A DNA stretch of 64,000 nt, taken from positions 124,001 through 188,000 of the forward strand of contig NZ_JBIQOI010000004.1 in NCBI RefSeq assembly GCF_044197065.1, written 5' to 3'. The translations under genes were made by a program, and so were the position numbers. The stretch comes from Kluyvera ascorbata_C. Its GTDB lineage: Bacteria > Pseudomonadota > Gammaproteobacteria > Enterobacterales > Enterobacteriaceae. The notes below the pieces were generated by a model. The model had not been told where the DNA came from. It saw only the letters and a list, made by a program, of their open reading frames with translations, and searched no databases. Below, piece after piece: positions 8,683 through 19,086 of this stretch (positions are counted from its first letter, which is position 1; each line of letters starts with the position of its first letter).

Positions 8683-10236
8683 TTACGCGTTGCTGACCGG
8701 CTTTTGTTCCGCGCTAGATTTGGCGTTTTCCAGCATCCGGCGAACCGGCACAATCAGAACGCACAGCACCGCAGCACAGATCAGCAGTGCAATGGAGCAA
8801 CGCGCGAACAGGTCCGGCAGCATATCCAACTGATCGGCCTTCACGTGACCACCGATCAGACCCGCCGCCAGGTTGCCCAGCGCGCTGGCGCAGAACCACA
8901 GCCCCATCATCTGACCGCGCATTCTTTCCGGCGCCAGCAGCGTCATGGTCGCCAAACCAATCGGGCTCAGGCACAGCTCGCCGAGCGTCAGCATCAGGAT
9001 ACTGCCCACCAGCCACATCGGTGATACACCCGCGCCACCGTTGCTCAGCACGTTCTGCGCTGCCAGCATCATCAGACCGAAGCCCGCTGCCGCACACAGA
9101 ATACCGATAACGAACTTGGTGATACTGCCCGGACGGACGTTTTTACGCGCCAGTGCAGGCCAGGCCCAGCTAAAGACCGGCGCCAGCAGGATGATGAACA
9201 GGGCGTTAATTGACTGGAACCATACCGCCGGGATCTCAAAATCACCAATCATGCGGTTGGTGTAGTCATTGGCAAACAGGTTGAACGACGTTGGTTTCTG
9301 CTCGAAGGCCGACCAGAAGAATGCCGCGGAGACCAGCAGAATAAAGCACACCAGCAGGCGCGCGCGTTCTTTACGGCTCAGGCCCGCAAAGACGAACAGG
9401 TAGATGAAGTACAGCGCAACGGAGGCTGCAATCACGTACACCAGCACGCTGGCGACGGCCACCGGGTTAATCACAATCACACCCTGGGCAATCAGAGTGA
9501 TAATCACCGCCACACCGACCGCTAACGCCAGCAGCCATGCGCCAACGCCGTTTTTCTTCGCTACCGGGCTGTTCCAGGTAGAGTCGAGGCCCACTTCGCT
9601 GTCGTAGCGCTTCATTGCCGGAACGGCGAACACGCGGAAGATAACCAGCGCCACCAGCATCCCGATACCGCCGATGCCAAAGCCCCAGTGCCAACCGTGG
9701 GATTTAATCAGCCAGCCGGAAATCAGCGGCGCGATAAATGACCCCATGTTGATGCCCATATAAAACAGCGAGAATCCGCCGTCGCGACGGGCATCGCCCT
9801 TTTTATACAGCGTACCGACCATCACTGAGATACAGGTTTTAAACAGACCGGAGCCCAGTACGATAAACATCAGGCCGATAAAGAACAGGTTGTCGCCCAT
9901 AAAGGCCGACAGCGCGATCGATAAGTGGCCAAGCGCAATCAGGATAGAGCCGTACCACACCGCCTTTTGCTGGCCGAGCCAGTTATCAGCCAGCCAGCCG
10001 CCCGGCAGCGCCGCCAGGTACATCGTCCCCGCGAAGATACCCACAATCGCCGAGGCGTTTTCACGCGCTAAGCCCATGCCGCCGTCATAGACGGTTGCCG
10101 CCATAAACAGAATCAGTAACGGGCGGATACCGTAAAACGAGAATCGCTCCCACATTTCGGTAAAGAACAGCGAACCCAACGGGTACGGATGACCGAAAAA
10201 GGTCCGGCTTTCGTTTTTATTAACAGAGGAATGCAT
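8683..10236 (-). CDS. POT-family proton-dependent oligopeptide transporter
   Basis: A 517-residue inner membrane carrier of the proton-coupled oligopeptide (PTR2/POT) family. The N-terminal ExxER-type motif is present as EMWERFSFYG, followed by GGWLADNWLG and FSLFYMGINMGSFIAP, the family's PTR2 signatures. About 14 hydrophobic stretches can be counted. It imports di- and tripeptides with protons. It is a relative of DtpA-D but not clearly any one of them. The start at 10236 has GGAGA upstream; the longer open frame to 10320 adds a hydrophilic leader that is not family-like. A CRP site lies in the 450-base upstream gap. Confidence 0.85.
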   Translation of the reverse strand: MHSSVNKNESRTFFGHPYPLGSLFFTEMWERFSFYGIRPLLILFMAATVYDGGMGLARENASAIVGIFAGTMYLAALPGGWLADNWLGQQKAVWYGSILIALGHLSIALSAFMGDNLFFIGLMFIVLGSGLFKTCISVMVGTLYKKGDARRDGGFSLFYMGINMGSFIAPLISGWLIKSHGWHWGFGIGGIGMLVALVIFRVFAVPAMKRYDSEVGLDSTWNSPVAKKNGVGAWLLALAVGVAVIITLIAQGVIVINPVAVASVLVYVIAASVALYFIYLFVFAGLSRKERARLLVCFILLVSAAFFWSAFEQKPTSFNLFANDYTNRMIGDFEIPAVWFQSINALFIILLAPVFSWAWPALARKNVRPGSITKFVIGILCAAAGFGLMMLAAQNVLSNGGAGVSPMWLVGSILMLTLGELCLSPIGLATMTLLAPERMRGQMMGLWFCASALGNLAAGLIGGHVKADQLDMLPDLFARCSIALLICAAVLCVLIVPVRRMLENAKSSAEQKPVSNA

Positions 10237-10445
10237 AGTTTCTCCAGAGAAGGTGCGTCGTAACGCAGGTAAGTCGTGTATGCGGGCTAACCATTTTTTA
10301 ATTTTGTCGATGATTAACATCTGACACGGTGTTTTTTAACCATTTGATAACCATTACATGGTCGTGTCTAGCCCTGGACCCGGTATTTTTAGACGAAAAG
10401 TCGACAAAGTTCTAGTTTTACAGATTTTGTATTGGAAACATGAAT

Positions 10446-10465
10446 GTAGTGATTGACATCACATA
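10446..10465. promoter_or_regulatory. CRP-type binding site upstream of the peptide transporter
   Basis: AGTGA-TTGACA-TCACA at 10448-10463 matches the CRP consensus TGTGA-N6-TCACA at nine of ten positions. It lies about 210 bases before the transporter start (minus strand). The remainder of the 10237-10686 gap is AT-rich, and I see no gene in it. Confidence 0.6.
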
Positions 10466-10686
10466 ACCACGTCTTTACGCATTAATAATTCATTAAAAAC
10501 AATTAATTAGTCAATAGATAATCGTCAAATACAGCCCTAAATACAGGGCAAAATAATCGTATAAAAAGTGTGGAAAACAGGATGTTCATCATAATGATGA
10601 GGGGAGATCTGGATAAATCATGAGGAGAGAAATGGCAGGAACAGGGTCGCGCTATCGCATCATCGTATAGCGCAACCAGAATGCAG

Positions 10687-11451
10687 TTATTTCGCGTGCC
10701 AGTAGGCGCTTGAACGCACCAGCTGCGGGTCGATAGCGTCGGTCACAAAACCGTCGGTCAGATTTTTTACCACCTTCCCTTCGCCGGTTAGCCAGATAAA
10801 ATAATCAGACGCCGGCACCGTGAGCTGTGCCAGACGCGCGGCGACGGTGGCGGCATCGTAGCCAGCGATCCACTCAATATTGAAACCATCGAACCCGGCC
10901 AGATAGGCTTTGTCCGCGTCCTCTTTAACCATCACCAGCGCCGTCACCTGCGGACGCTCCGCTAATGTCTGCAGCGCTTCCAGGCGGCGACGCAGCGCTG
11001 GCATTCCGGTTTCATCACAGACATACAGCTGCCAGGCATAATCTTCCGGCACCACCAGCGAACCGCGCGGGCCGCCGATAAGCAGCGTATCGCCCGCTTT
11101 TGCTGCCATTGCCCACTGGCTGGCAACACCGCCATCGTGGATAAAGAAATCGTAGGCCAGTTCGTGGCGCTCGGCGTTATAGAGCGGCGTATAGTCGCGA
11201 GCCTGCGGGCGTACGCCGTCTGCCCATACAATGCCCTCATCGGTCATCGTCGGCGGCGTCAGGGTGCCACCGGTCTGCGGGAAAAACAGCTTGGTGTGAT
11301 CGTCAAAGCCGCGCGAACTAAAACCTTCCAGCGCCTCGCCGCCCAGCACCACGCGCTGGAAGGCTTCACCCATGCGCTCGACGCGCAGGACGGTCAGTTC
11401 ACGAAAACGAAGTTCATTGCGCACGCGCTGCGGGTATTTGTTCTCTTTCAT
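10687..11451 (-). CDS. yqjH: NADPH-dependent ferric-chelate (siderophore) reductase YqjH
   Basis: A 254-residue cytoplasmic flavoprotein of the siderophore-interacting protein family. The FAD-binding motif is present as RDYTP near residue 84, with GGPRGSLVVP in the following beta-barrel segment and a NAD(P)-binding C-terminal half. It reduces Fe(III) bound to siderophores such as enterobactin hydrolysis products, releasing iron. It is divergent from yqjI. The shared control region has a YqjI-type palindrome and a Fur box, matching its known regulation by iron and by nickel-responsive YqjI. Confidence 0.93.
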   Translation of the reverse strand: MKENKYPQRVRNELRFRELTVLRVERMGEAFQRVVLGGEALEGFSSRGFDDHTKLFFPQTGGTLTPPTMTDEGIVWADGVRPQARDYTPLYNAERHELAYDFFIHDGGVASQWAMAAKAGDTLLIGGPRGSLVVPEDYAWQLYVCDETGMPALRRRLEALQTLAERPQVTALVMVKEDADKAYLAGFDGFNIEWIAGYDAATVAARLAQLTVPASDYFIWLTGEGKVVKNLTDGFVTDAIDPQLVRSSAYWHAK

Positions 11452-11470
11452 TGGGCGTCTCTCTCACAAA

Positions 11471-11482
11471 TAGATATATCTA
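11471..11482. promoter_or_regulatory. YqjI-type operator near yqjH
   Basis: TAGATATATCTA is a perfect 12-base palindrome 20 bases upstream of the yqjH start. The same word recurs at 11655-11666 before yqjI, as expected for the two YqjI operators of this divergent pair. Confidence 0.75.
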
Positions 11483-11493
11483 AATCTTTTGCA

Positions 11494-11509
11494 AATGATA
11501 ATGATTGCC
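11494..11509. promoter_or_regulatory. Fur box upstream of yqjH
   Basis: AATGATAATGATTGCC closely matches the first two hexamers of the Fur consensus GATAATGATAATCATTATC. It lies between the YqjI palindrome and the likely yqjH promoter, consistent with iron repression of the ferric reductase. Confidence 0.7.
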
Positions 11510-11653
11510 AACTAAACAGAAAGCAAGCTATTTTTAAGATATATGAACGGCGGTGCACGAAAAATTCATCATTAAAATTAAAATCATTACTAATCAATTA
11601 ATTAATAAATATCCATCTTTCGATATTGCTAAAGATACAATTTTAGATATAAA

Positions 11654-11667
11654 TTAGATATATCTAA
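11654..11667. promoter_or_regulatory. YqjI-type operator near yqjI
   Basis: TTAGATATATCTAA is a perfect 14-base palindrome ending 20 bases before the yqjI start. It repeats the core seen near yqjH. A further half-like TTTTAGATAT precedes it at 11641. Confidence 0.75.
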
Positions 11668-11687
11668 ACAACGTAAGGATAAACATT

Positions 11688-12272
11688 ATGAGACCTTTCT
11701 CTGATTCTGAACATCGCGGCCGTGGTGGTCGTGGACATCGCGGCGAACGCGGTGAGTGTGAACATCGTGGCGGGCGTGGCGAAGGTCACGGCGGCGGTGG
11801 CGGACGTCGCCAGCGCTTCTTCGGCCACGGCGAGCTGCGTCTGGTTGTCCTCAGCATCCTGAAAGATAACGCCAGCCACGGCTATGAACTGATTAAAGCG
11901 ATTGAAGCGCTGACCCAGGGCAATTACAGCCCAAGTCCTGGCGTTATCTACCCGACGCTCGACCTGCTCCAGGACCAGGGGCTGATTACGGTGCATGAAG
12001 AGGACGGCGGGCGTAAAAAAATCGCCATTACCGCTGAAGGCACCCAAGCGCTGGAAGAAAACCAGGAACATCTGGAGCACATTCAGGCGCGCCTGAAGTC
12101 CCGCATGGTAGGGCATGAGCTGCGCAAAAACCCGCAGATGAAGCGGGCACTGGATAACTTTAAGGCCGTACTGGACCTGAAGGTCAATCAGGGCGAGACA
12201 AGCGACGCGCAGTTGAAGCAGATTGTCGGCATTATCGACCGCGCGGCGCTCGAGATCTCGCAGCTCGATTAA
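11688..12272 (+). CDS. yqjI: PadR-family nickel-responsive regulator YqjI
   Basis: A 194-residue regulator. The first 45 residues are extremely rich in Gly, His and Arg with one Cys (for example HRGGRGEGHGGGGG), a metal-binding extension. A PadR-type winged helix follows (LRLVVLSILKDNASHGYELI ... SPSPGVIYPTLDLLQDQGLI), then a C-terminal dimerisation helix region. Known YqjI represses itself and yqjH and releases DNA when nickel binds. The two palindromes in the shared upstream gap support this. It ends convergently with aer, and the two stop codons overlap in TTAA. Confidence 0.93.
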   Translation: MRPFSDSEHRGRGGRGHRGERGECEHRGGRGEGHGGGGGRRQRFFGHGELRLVVLSILKDNASHGYELIKAIEALTQGNYSPSPGVIYPTLDLLQDQGLITVHEEDGGRKKIAITAEGTQALEENQEHLEHIQARLKSRMVGHELRKNPQMKRALDNFKAVLDLKVNQGETSDAQLKQIVGIIDRAALEISQLD

Positions 12273-13789
12273 TGCAGGACGGTAACCGCATCCTGTAAAC
12301 GGCTGGCCCGGTGTTTCACCATCGCCGATACATTGGCGCTTTCCGCCACCAGCCCGGCGTTTTTCTGGGTGATCTCATCCAGCTTCGCCACGGCTCGCGT
12401 TAAATCAGACAGCCCCGTGGCCTGTTCAGACGTAGATTGACTAATCTGCGCAATCAGTTGGGTGACATTCTGTACCTGCGAGACAATGTCATCCATCGTG
12501 CGCCCGGCAGCGTGAACCTGCTCGGAGCCCGACTGCACCTTGCTGGCGCTGGCCTCAATCAGTTGACGAATTTCGTTTGCCGCCGTCGCGCTGCGGCTCG
12601 CCAGATGGCGAACTTCCCCGGCGACCACGGCAAACCCTCTCCCCTGCTCGCCCGCCCGCGCCGCTTCGACGGCGGCGTTCAACGCCAGAATATTGGTCTG
12701 GAACGCGATATCGTTAATCAACGTGGTGATGGAGCCAATGCGCTGCGTGCTGTCAGCAATATCTTCCATGGTCTGCACCACCCGGTGCATCGCCTGACCG
12801 CCCTGCGCCGCCGCGCCGCTGGCCGCCAGCGAGAGCTTATCGGCTTCGGCTGCCGTCTGGGAGTTATTCTGTACCGACGCCGCCATCTGGCTCATCGTCG
12901 CCACGGTTTGCTGTACGTTAACGACCGTTTCCTGAGTACGCTGATTCAGATCTTCATTGCCGCGCGCCAGCACATCGCTGCCGTCGCTCACGCTATTTAC
13001 CTGCGTCGAGACATCGTTAATCAGCCAGCGGCACATCAGCCCAAGCTGGCCGACCGCGCGCAGCGTCAGCCCCAGCTCGTCGCTGCGCGGTAGCGGATCA
13101 ACGCTGTTCCGCTCGCCGGTCGCCACGCTGAGCGCCTGTCGTGCCACGTTTTCTACTGGGCGAACAATTTGCCACTCAAACACCAGCGTGGTCAGCAGCA
13201 GAATCAGCGCCGACGCCAGCACCGCCATAACCGGCGCGCTCAGGGCCAGAAGGCTGGCAGCCAGCAGCAGGTAGAACCCCGACATAATGCTTCTGACCCG
13301 CCAACGGAGCGGGATCGCAGCGAGCTTACCCCACCAGCGTTTACTGATAACGCGTCCCTTATAAAGACGCTTATTGCTGCGCTCTTCGCGCAGCGCCTGA
13401 TACAGCGGCTCCACCGCCGCAATCTCTTCCTCGCTGGCTTTGGTGCGAATCGACATATAGCCAATCGTTTTACCATTACGCACCTGGGGGATGGCGTTCG
13501 CGCGCACCCAGTAATGGCCGCCGTGTTTCGGGCGATTTTTGACGATACCGCTCCACGGCTCGCCCTGCTTCAGGGTTCGCCACATATCGGCAAAGGCCGC
13601 TTTTGGCATATCGGAATGGCGCACCATATTGTGCGGCTGGCTGAGCATCTCGTGGCGGCTATAGCCACTCACCTTCACGAAGGCATCGTTGACGTGGGTG
13701 ATATAGCTGTTGAGATCGGTGGTGGACATCAACGTGGTGTGGTCGTCCATCAGCGATTCGGACGAGTTTTGGTCGGGCAGGGTCGACAT
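12269..13789 (-). CDS. aer: Aerotaxis receptor Aer
   Basis: A 506-residue chemoreceptor-like protein, the same length as E. coli Aer. An N-terminal PAS domain that binds FAD (residues about 20-115, with YITHVNDAFVKVSGYS and HYWVRANAIP) is followed by a short F1 linker, a membrane anchor around 165-205 without a periplasmic domain, a HAMP segment and the methyl-accepting signalling coiled coil. The hairpin tip EAARAGEQGRGFAVVAGEVR is intact. Aer senses redox state and steers cells to oxygen through CheA/CheW. A sigma-28-like promoter lies just upstream. Confidence 0.96.
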   Translation of the reverse strand: MSTLPDQNSSESLMDDHTTLMSTTDLNSYITHVNDAFVKVSGYSRHEMLSQPHNMVRHSDMPKAAFADMWRTLKQGEPWSGIVKNRPKHGGHYWVRANAIPQVRNGKTIGYMSIRTKASEEEIAAVEPLYQALREERSNKRLYKGRVISKRWWGKLAAIPLRWRVRSIMSGFYLLLAASLLALSAPVMAVLASALILLLTTLVFEWQIVRPVENVARQALSVATGERNSVDPLPRSDELGLTLRAVGQLGLMCRWLINDVSTQVNSVSDGSDVLARGNEDLNQRTQETVVNVQQTVATMSQMAASVQNNSQTAAEADKLSLAASGAAAQGGQAMHRVVQTMEDIADSTQRIGSITTLINDIAFQTNILALNAAVEAARAGEQGRGFAVVAGEVRHLASRSATAANEIRQLIEASASKVQSGSEQVHAAGRTMDDIVSQVQNVTQLIAQISQSTSEQATGLSDLTRAVAKLDEITQKNAGLVAESANVSAMVKHRASRLQDAVTVLH

Positions 13790-13834
13790 ACGGACATCCT
13801 TTTCAGGTGCTAAGAGAAATGTATTACAATTGTT

Positions 13835-13861
13835 ATATCGGAGGATATTAAATTAACCTTA
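13835..13861 (-). promoter_or_regulatory. Sigma-28 (FliA) promoter of aer
   Basis: On the minus strand, TAAGGTTA (13861-13854), an 11-base spacer and TCCGATAT (13842-13835) match the flagellar consensus TAAAGTTT-N11-GCCGATAA at 12 of 16 positions with exact spacing. Transcription would begin about 40 bases before the aer start. Confidence 0.7.
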
Positions 13862-13936
13862 ATTGTTAATTTTGCGTTAGATCGCAAAATCGACAAAAGC
13901 CCTACATTCCTCACGTCATTCTTTGCTGCTCATCCG

Positions 13937-13951
13937 TGGCGCAAAACCTGC
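13937..13951 (+). promoter_or_regulatory. Sigma-54-type promoter of patA
   Basis: TGGCGCAAAACCTGC keeps the invariant GG (13938-13939) and GC (13950-13951) at the required 12-base offset and fits TGGCACG-N4-TTGCA well. It lies about 200 bases before patA. E. coli patA (ygjG) is reported to use sigma-54. No clear NtrC site was seen in the 365-base aer-patA gap. Confidence 0.6.
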
Positions 13952-14154
13952 CCTTTTGTAGGGCAATACGCCCGACAACCACGCACTGCCTCGTGACCGC
14001 TTTCACACTCTCACGCTTCGCTGGACGATTAAATATTGTACAAACGCGATTTCCCCTGGCGTTTATCCCGATTTTCACCACCAACGCTGAGATGGCGTAA
14101 TCCCTGCAATACTTAAATCAGTATCGTGTGATACGTGATCCCCAGGAGCTTATT

Positions 14155-15546
<1,392 letters not shown>

Positions 15547-15550
15547 ACTC

Positions 15551-15583
15551 ACGCCCCCTACCGTTTGGTGGGGGGGCGTTCTT
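15551..15583 (+). terminator. Intrinsic terminator after patA
   Basis: CGCCCCC ... GGGGGCG hairpin followed by TTCTTT, four bases after the patA stop codon. Confidence 0.8.
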
Positions 15584-15691
15584 TGAATCCCATCACAATC
15601 ATCGCATTCCCCTTTTCCCTTTTTCCCGCCGACGGCTAAATTAGTAACTCATCCGACCACATAACAATAATTTCACATACTGGACATCCTT

Positions 15692-17710
15692 ATGAGCTAT
15701 CCGTCGCTATTCGCCCCGCTCGATCTTGGTTTTACCCAGCTGAAAAATCGCGTGCTGATGGGCTCTATGCATACCGGGCTGGAAGAGTATCCCGATGGCG
15801 CGGAGCGTCTGGCGGCGTTCTATGCCGAGCGCGCGCGTCACGGCGTGGCGCTTATCGTCAGCGGCGGCATCGCTCCGGATGCGACCGGCGTAGGGATGGC
15901 GGGCGGCGCGATGCTGAACGATGTGAGTCAATTGCCGCACCACCGGACCATTACCGACGCCGTCCATCAGGAGGGCGGCAAAATTGCGCTGCAAATCCTG
16001 CATACTGGCCGCTACAGCTATCAGCCCAATCTGGTTGCCCCATCCCCGCTTCAGGCGCCGATCAACCGCTTTACGCCGCGCGAACTCACGCACGAAGGTA
16101 TTCTGGGGCTTATCGACGACTTCGCCCACTGCGCCCAATTGGCGCGGGAAGCAGGCTACGACGGCGTAGAGGTAATGGGCTCGGAAGGCTACCTGATTAA
16201 CGAATTTCTCGCCGCACGCACCAACCAGCGCGACGATCAATGGGGCGGCAGCTACGACAACCGCATGCGCTTCGCGGTAGAAGTGGTGCGCGCCGTACGC
16301 CAGCGCGTTGGGAAAGACTTTATTATTATCTACCGCCTGTCGATGCTCGACCTGGTGGACAACGGCGGTACTTTTGATGAAACCGTACGTCTCGCCCAGG
16401 CTGTCGAAGCCGCGGGGGCGACGATCATCAATACCGGGATCGGCTGGCACGAAGCGCGGATCCCGACCATCGCGACGCCAGTGCCGCGCGGGGCGTTTAG
16501 CTGGGTGACGCGCAAATTAAAAGGTTTGGTCACCGTCCCGCTGATTACCACCAACCGCATTAACGATCCGCAGGTGGCGGACGATATTCTGGCGCGCGGC
16601 GATGCCGATATGGTATCGATGGCGCGCCCGTTCCTCGCTGACGCCGAACTGCTGTCAAAAGCCCAATCGGGACGCAGCGATGAGATCAACACCTGCATTG
16701 GCTGTAACCAGGCCTGCCTGGATCAGATCTTTGTCGGCAAGGTGACCTCATGCCTGGTCAACCCGCGCGCCTGCCACGAAACCAAAATGCCGATCCTCCC
16801 GGCCACCACGCGCAAAAACCTGGCGGTTGTCGGCGCGGGCCCGGCAGGGCTGGCCTTTGCTATCAACGCTGCCGCACGAGGCCATCAGGTGACGCTGTTC
16901 GATGCCAGCGCGGAAATTGGCGGGCAGTTTAATATCGCCAAGCAGATCCCCGGCAAAGAAGAGTTTTACGAAACGCTGCGCTACTACCGCCGGATGATCG
17001 ACGTCACCGGGGTGACTTTAAAGCTCAACCAGCGTGTCAACGCCGACGATCTCCTCGACTTTGATGACGTGATCCTCTCGACCGGGATCGCACCACGCAC
17101 GCCGCCGATCGAGGGGATCGACCATTCTAAAGTGCTGACCTATCTGGACGTCCTGCGCGATAAAGCGCCGGTTGGACAGCGGGTGGCGATTATCGGCTGC
17201 GGCGGCATCGGCTTTGATACGGCGATGTACTTAAGCCAGCCGGGCGACCCCACCAGCCAGAATATCGCCGAGTTTTGCGTGGAATGGGGTATCGATACCA
17301 GCCTGCTGCAGTCGGGCGGCCTGCGCCCGGAAGGGCCACACCTGGCACGCAGCCCGCGGCAGATTGTGATGCTGCAACGTAAAGCTAGCAAGCCGGGTGA
17401 AGGCTTAGGCAAAACCACCGGCTGGATCCACCGCACCACCCTGCTTTCACGCGGCGTGAAGATGATCCCGGCGGTCAGCTACCAGAAGATAGACGATGAG
17501 GGGCTGCACGTTGAAATAGGCGGCGAAGCGCAGGTGTTGGCGGTAGATAACGTGATTATCTGTGCCGGTCAGGAGCCAAACCGTACGTTGCAGGAACCGC
17601 TGCTGGCGGCGGGCAAGACGGTGCATCTTATCGGTGGCTGCGATGTGGCCAGTGAGCTGGATGCAAGGCGGGCGATTGCGCAGGGGACAAAGCTGGCGCT
17701 TGGGATATAG
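15692..17710 (+). CDS. fadH: 2,4-dienoyl-CoA reductase (NADPH)
   Basis: A 672-residue iron-sulfur flavoenzyme, identical in length to E. coli FadH. The N-terminal old-yellow-enzyme TIM barrel (about 1-330) binds FMN and the substrate. The 4Fe-4S cysteine cluster motif CIGCNQACL is near residues 335-342 with another Cys about 12 residues on. The C-terminal half has the FAD motif GAGPAGLAFA and the NADPH motif GCGGIGFD. It removes the 4,5 double bond of dienoyl-CoA during unsaturated fatty acid beta-oxidation. It is a single-gene unit followed by REP repeats. Confidence 0.97.
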   Translation: MSYPSLFAPLDLGFTQLKNRVLMGSMHTGLEEYPDGAERLAAFYAERARHGVALIVSGGIAPDATGVGMAGGAMLNDVSQLPHHRTITDAVHQEGGKIALQILHTGRYSYQPNLVAPSPLQAPINRFTPRELTHEGILGLIDDFAHCAQLAREAGYDGVEVMGSEGYLINEFLAARTNQRDDQWGGSYDNRMRFAVEVVRAVRQRVGKDFIIIYRLSMLDLVDNGGTFDETVRLAQAVEAAGATIINTGIGWHEARIPTIATPVPRGAFSWVTRKLKGLVTVPLITTNRINDPQVADDILARGDADMVSMARPFLADAELLSKAQSGRSDEINTCIGCNQACLDQIFVGKVTSCLVNPRACHETKMPILPATTRKNLAVVGAGPAGLAFAINAAARGHQVTLFDASAEIGGQFNIAKQIPGKEEFYETLRYYRRMIDVTGVTLKLNQRVNADDLLDFDDVILSTGIAPRTPPIEGIDHSKVLTYLDVLRDKAPVGQRVAIIGCGGIGFDTAMYLSQPGDPTSQNIAEFCVEWGIDTSLLQSGGLRPEGPHLARSPRQIVMLQRKASKPGEGLGKTTGWIHRTTLLSRGVKMIPAVSYQKIDDEGLHVEIGGEAQVLAVDNVIICAGQEPNRTLQEPLLAAGKTVHLIGGCDVASELDARRAIAQGTKLALGI

Positions 17711-17845
17711 GCTGGATAAGGCGGTTACGCCGCCATCCAGCACTCTGCTCCACTTTGCCTGATGGCGCTACGCTTATCAGGCCTACAGGAGCGTGCAAAA
17801 TGCCTTTTGTAGGCCGGATAAGGCGGTTACGCCGCCATCCGGCAA
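17711..17845. repeat. REP/BIME cluster
   Basis: Three REP units in alternating orientation (GGATAAGGCGGTTACGCCGCC, GCCTGATGGCGCTACGCTTA, and a second GGATAAGGCGG copy) fill the gap between the convergent fadH and rlmG genes. Confidence 0.9.
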
Positions 17846-17866
17846 TGTGAAACCGTGCGACGTTAA

Positions 17867-19003
17867 TTAACGACGGCGACCCAACTTCACCGCTTTGAGG
17901 ATCACAAACTTGTTGTTGGTGGCGATAGTTTCGCAGTTACCAAAAATCTTCTTCAGCTTGTGGAAGTAGTCCAGATGACGGTTCGCCACAATATACAGCT
18001 CGCCGTTAATTTTCAGGCAGCGACGGGCGTGGTGGAACATCTCCCACGCGATGTTATCGGTCAGCGCATGCTTCTGGTGGAACGGCGGGTTGCAGAACAC
18101 CGCGTTGAAGCGGAACGGTTCTACGCCGGAGAGCGCGTTGTTGATCATAAACTCGCTGCGATCCAGCGCATCCGGTAGGTTGGTTTCCACGTTCAGACGG
18201 CTGGAAGCAACCGCCATCGGCGATTCATCAACAAACACCACGCTGGCTTCCGGGTTTTTCGCCAGCAGCGTCATGCCCAGCACGCCGTTACCGCAGCCGA
18301 GATCGACAATCTCGCCTTCCAGGTTTTCCGGCAGATGCTCCATAAAGAAGCGCGCGCCGATATCCAGCCCGGTACGGGAGAAAACGTTCGCGTGGTTGTG
18401 GATGGTCCAGTCGGTGCCTTCCAGCTTCCAGCTCAGGGTCTGGGCGGTTTCAGCCAGCGCCGGTTTGGTAAAGGTGCCGTTGATCAGGCGCGCCTTTTTC
18501 CATGCCAGCGTGGTGGTGGTTGGGCCCAGCACTTTTTCAAACAGCTCAAGCGTAGAGGTATGGATATCACGCGCTTTCGCACCGGCGATAATGCGCGTTT
18601 CTGGCGTCACCACTTCACGCAGCGCACGCAGCTGCTGCTCCAGCAGCGCCATGGTTTTTGGGATCTTAATCAGCACGACGCCCGGCGCCTGCGGGTATTC
18701 CGCGGTGCTGTCGAGAAACTTCACGCTCGATTCGGCAATGTCGTTGTGGCGCAGGTTTTCACGCGTCGCCAGCTCGCTTAAGTAAGAGTCGCCGATGCTG
18801 TACGGCGTATGCTCCGCGAGCGCGCAGGCCAGCGCACCGAAGGTATCATTCAGGATAAGCACCGGGCCGCGAATCTCAGTATCGTCCAGCTGTTGCAGTA
18901 GATATTCATCGGCTGCTTCCCACGCCAGCAGTGGGTTAACGTCGTCCGTCTCCGGGAAACGTTTAAGTGTCAGTGAACGGAAACCGTTGTCTGTGTGGCT
19001 CAT
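17867..19003 (-). CDS. rlmG: 23S rRNA m2G1835 methyltransferase RlmG
   Basis: A 378-residue S-adenosylmethionine-dependent methyltransferase, matching E. coli RlmG (YgjO) in length. A degenerate N-terminal methyltransferase-like half is followed by the catalytic half with the SAM motif EIVDLGCGNGVLG and the NPPF motif (FCNPPFHQKHALTD) that holds the target guanine amino group. It modifies G1835 of 23S rRNA. The start at 19003 has AGGAGG upstream; the open frame extends further but without a ribosome site. It is divergent from ygjP with an 83-base gap. Confidence 0.95.
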   Translation of the reverse strand: MSHTDNGFRSLTLKRFPETDDVNPLLAWEAADEYLLQQLDDTEIRGPVLILNDTFGALACALAEHTPYSIGDSYLSELATRENLRHNDIAESSVKFLDSTAEYPQAPGVVLIKIPKTMALLEQQLRALREVVTPETRIIAGAKARDIHTSTLELFEKVLGPTTTTLAWKKARLINGTFTKPALAETAQTLSWKLEGTDWTIHNHANVFSRTGLDIGARFFMEHLPENLEGEIVDLGCGNGVLGMTLLAKNPEASVVFVDESPMAVASSRLNVETNLPDALDRSEFMINNALSGVEPFRFNAVFCNPPFHQKHALTDNIAWEMFHHARRCLKINGELYIVANRHLDYFHKLKKIFGNCETIATNNKFVILKAVKLGRRR

Positions 19004-19086
19004 CGGCCCTCCTGAATGGTAAAATTTCGGCGTATCCCTGAAAAGGGTGCGTGAGTATACACTTTTTATGATTGGCATGGGCAAAG

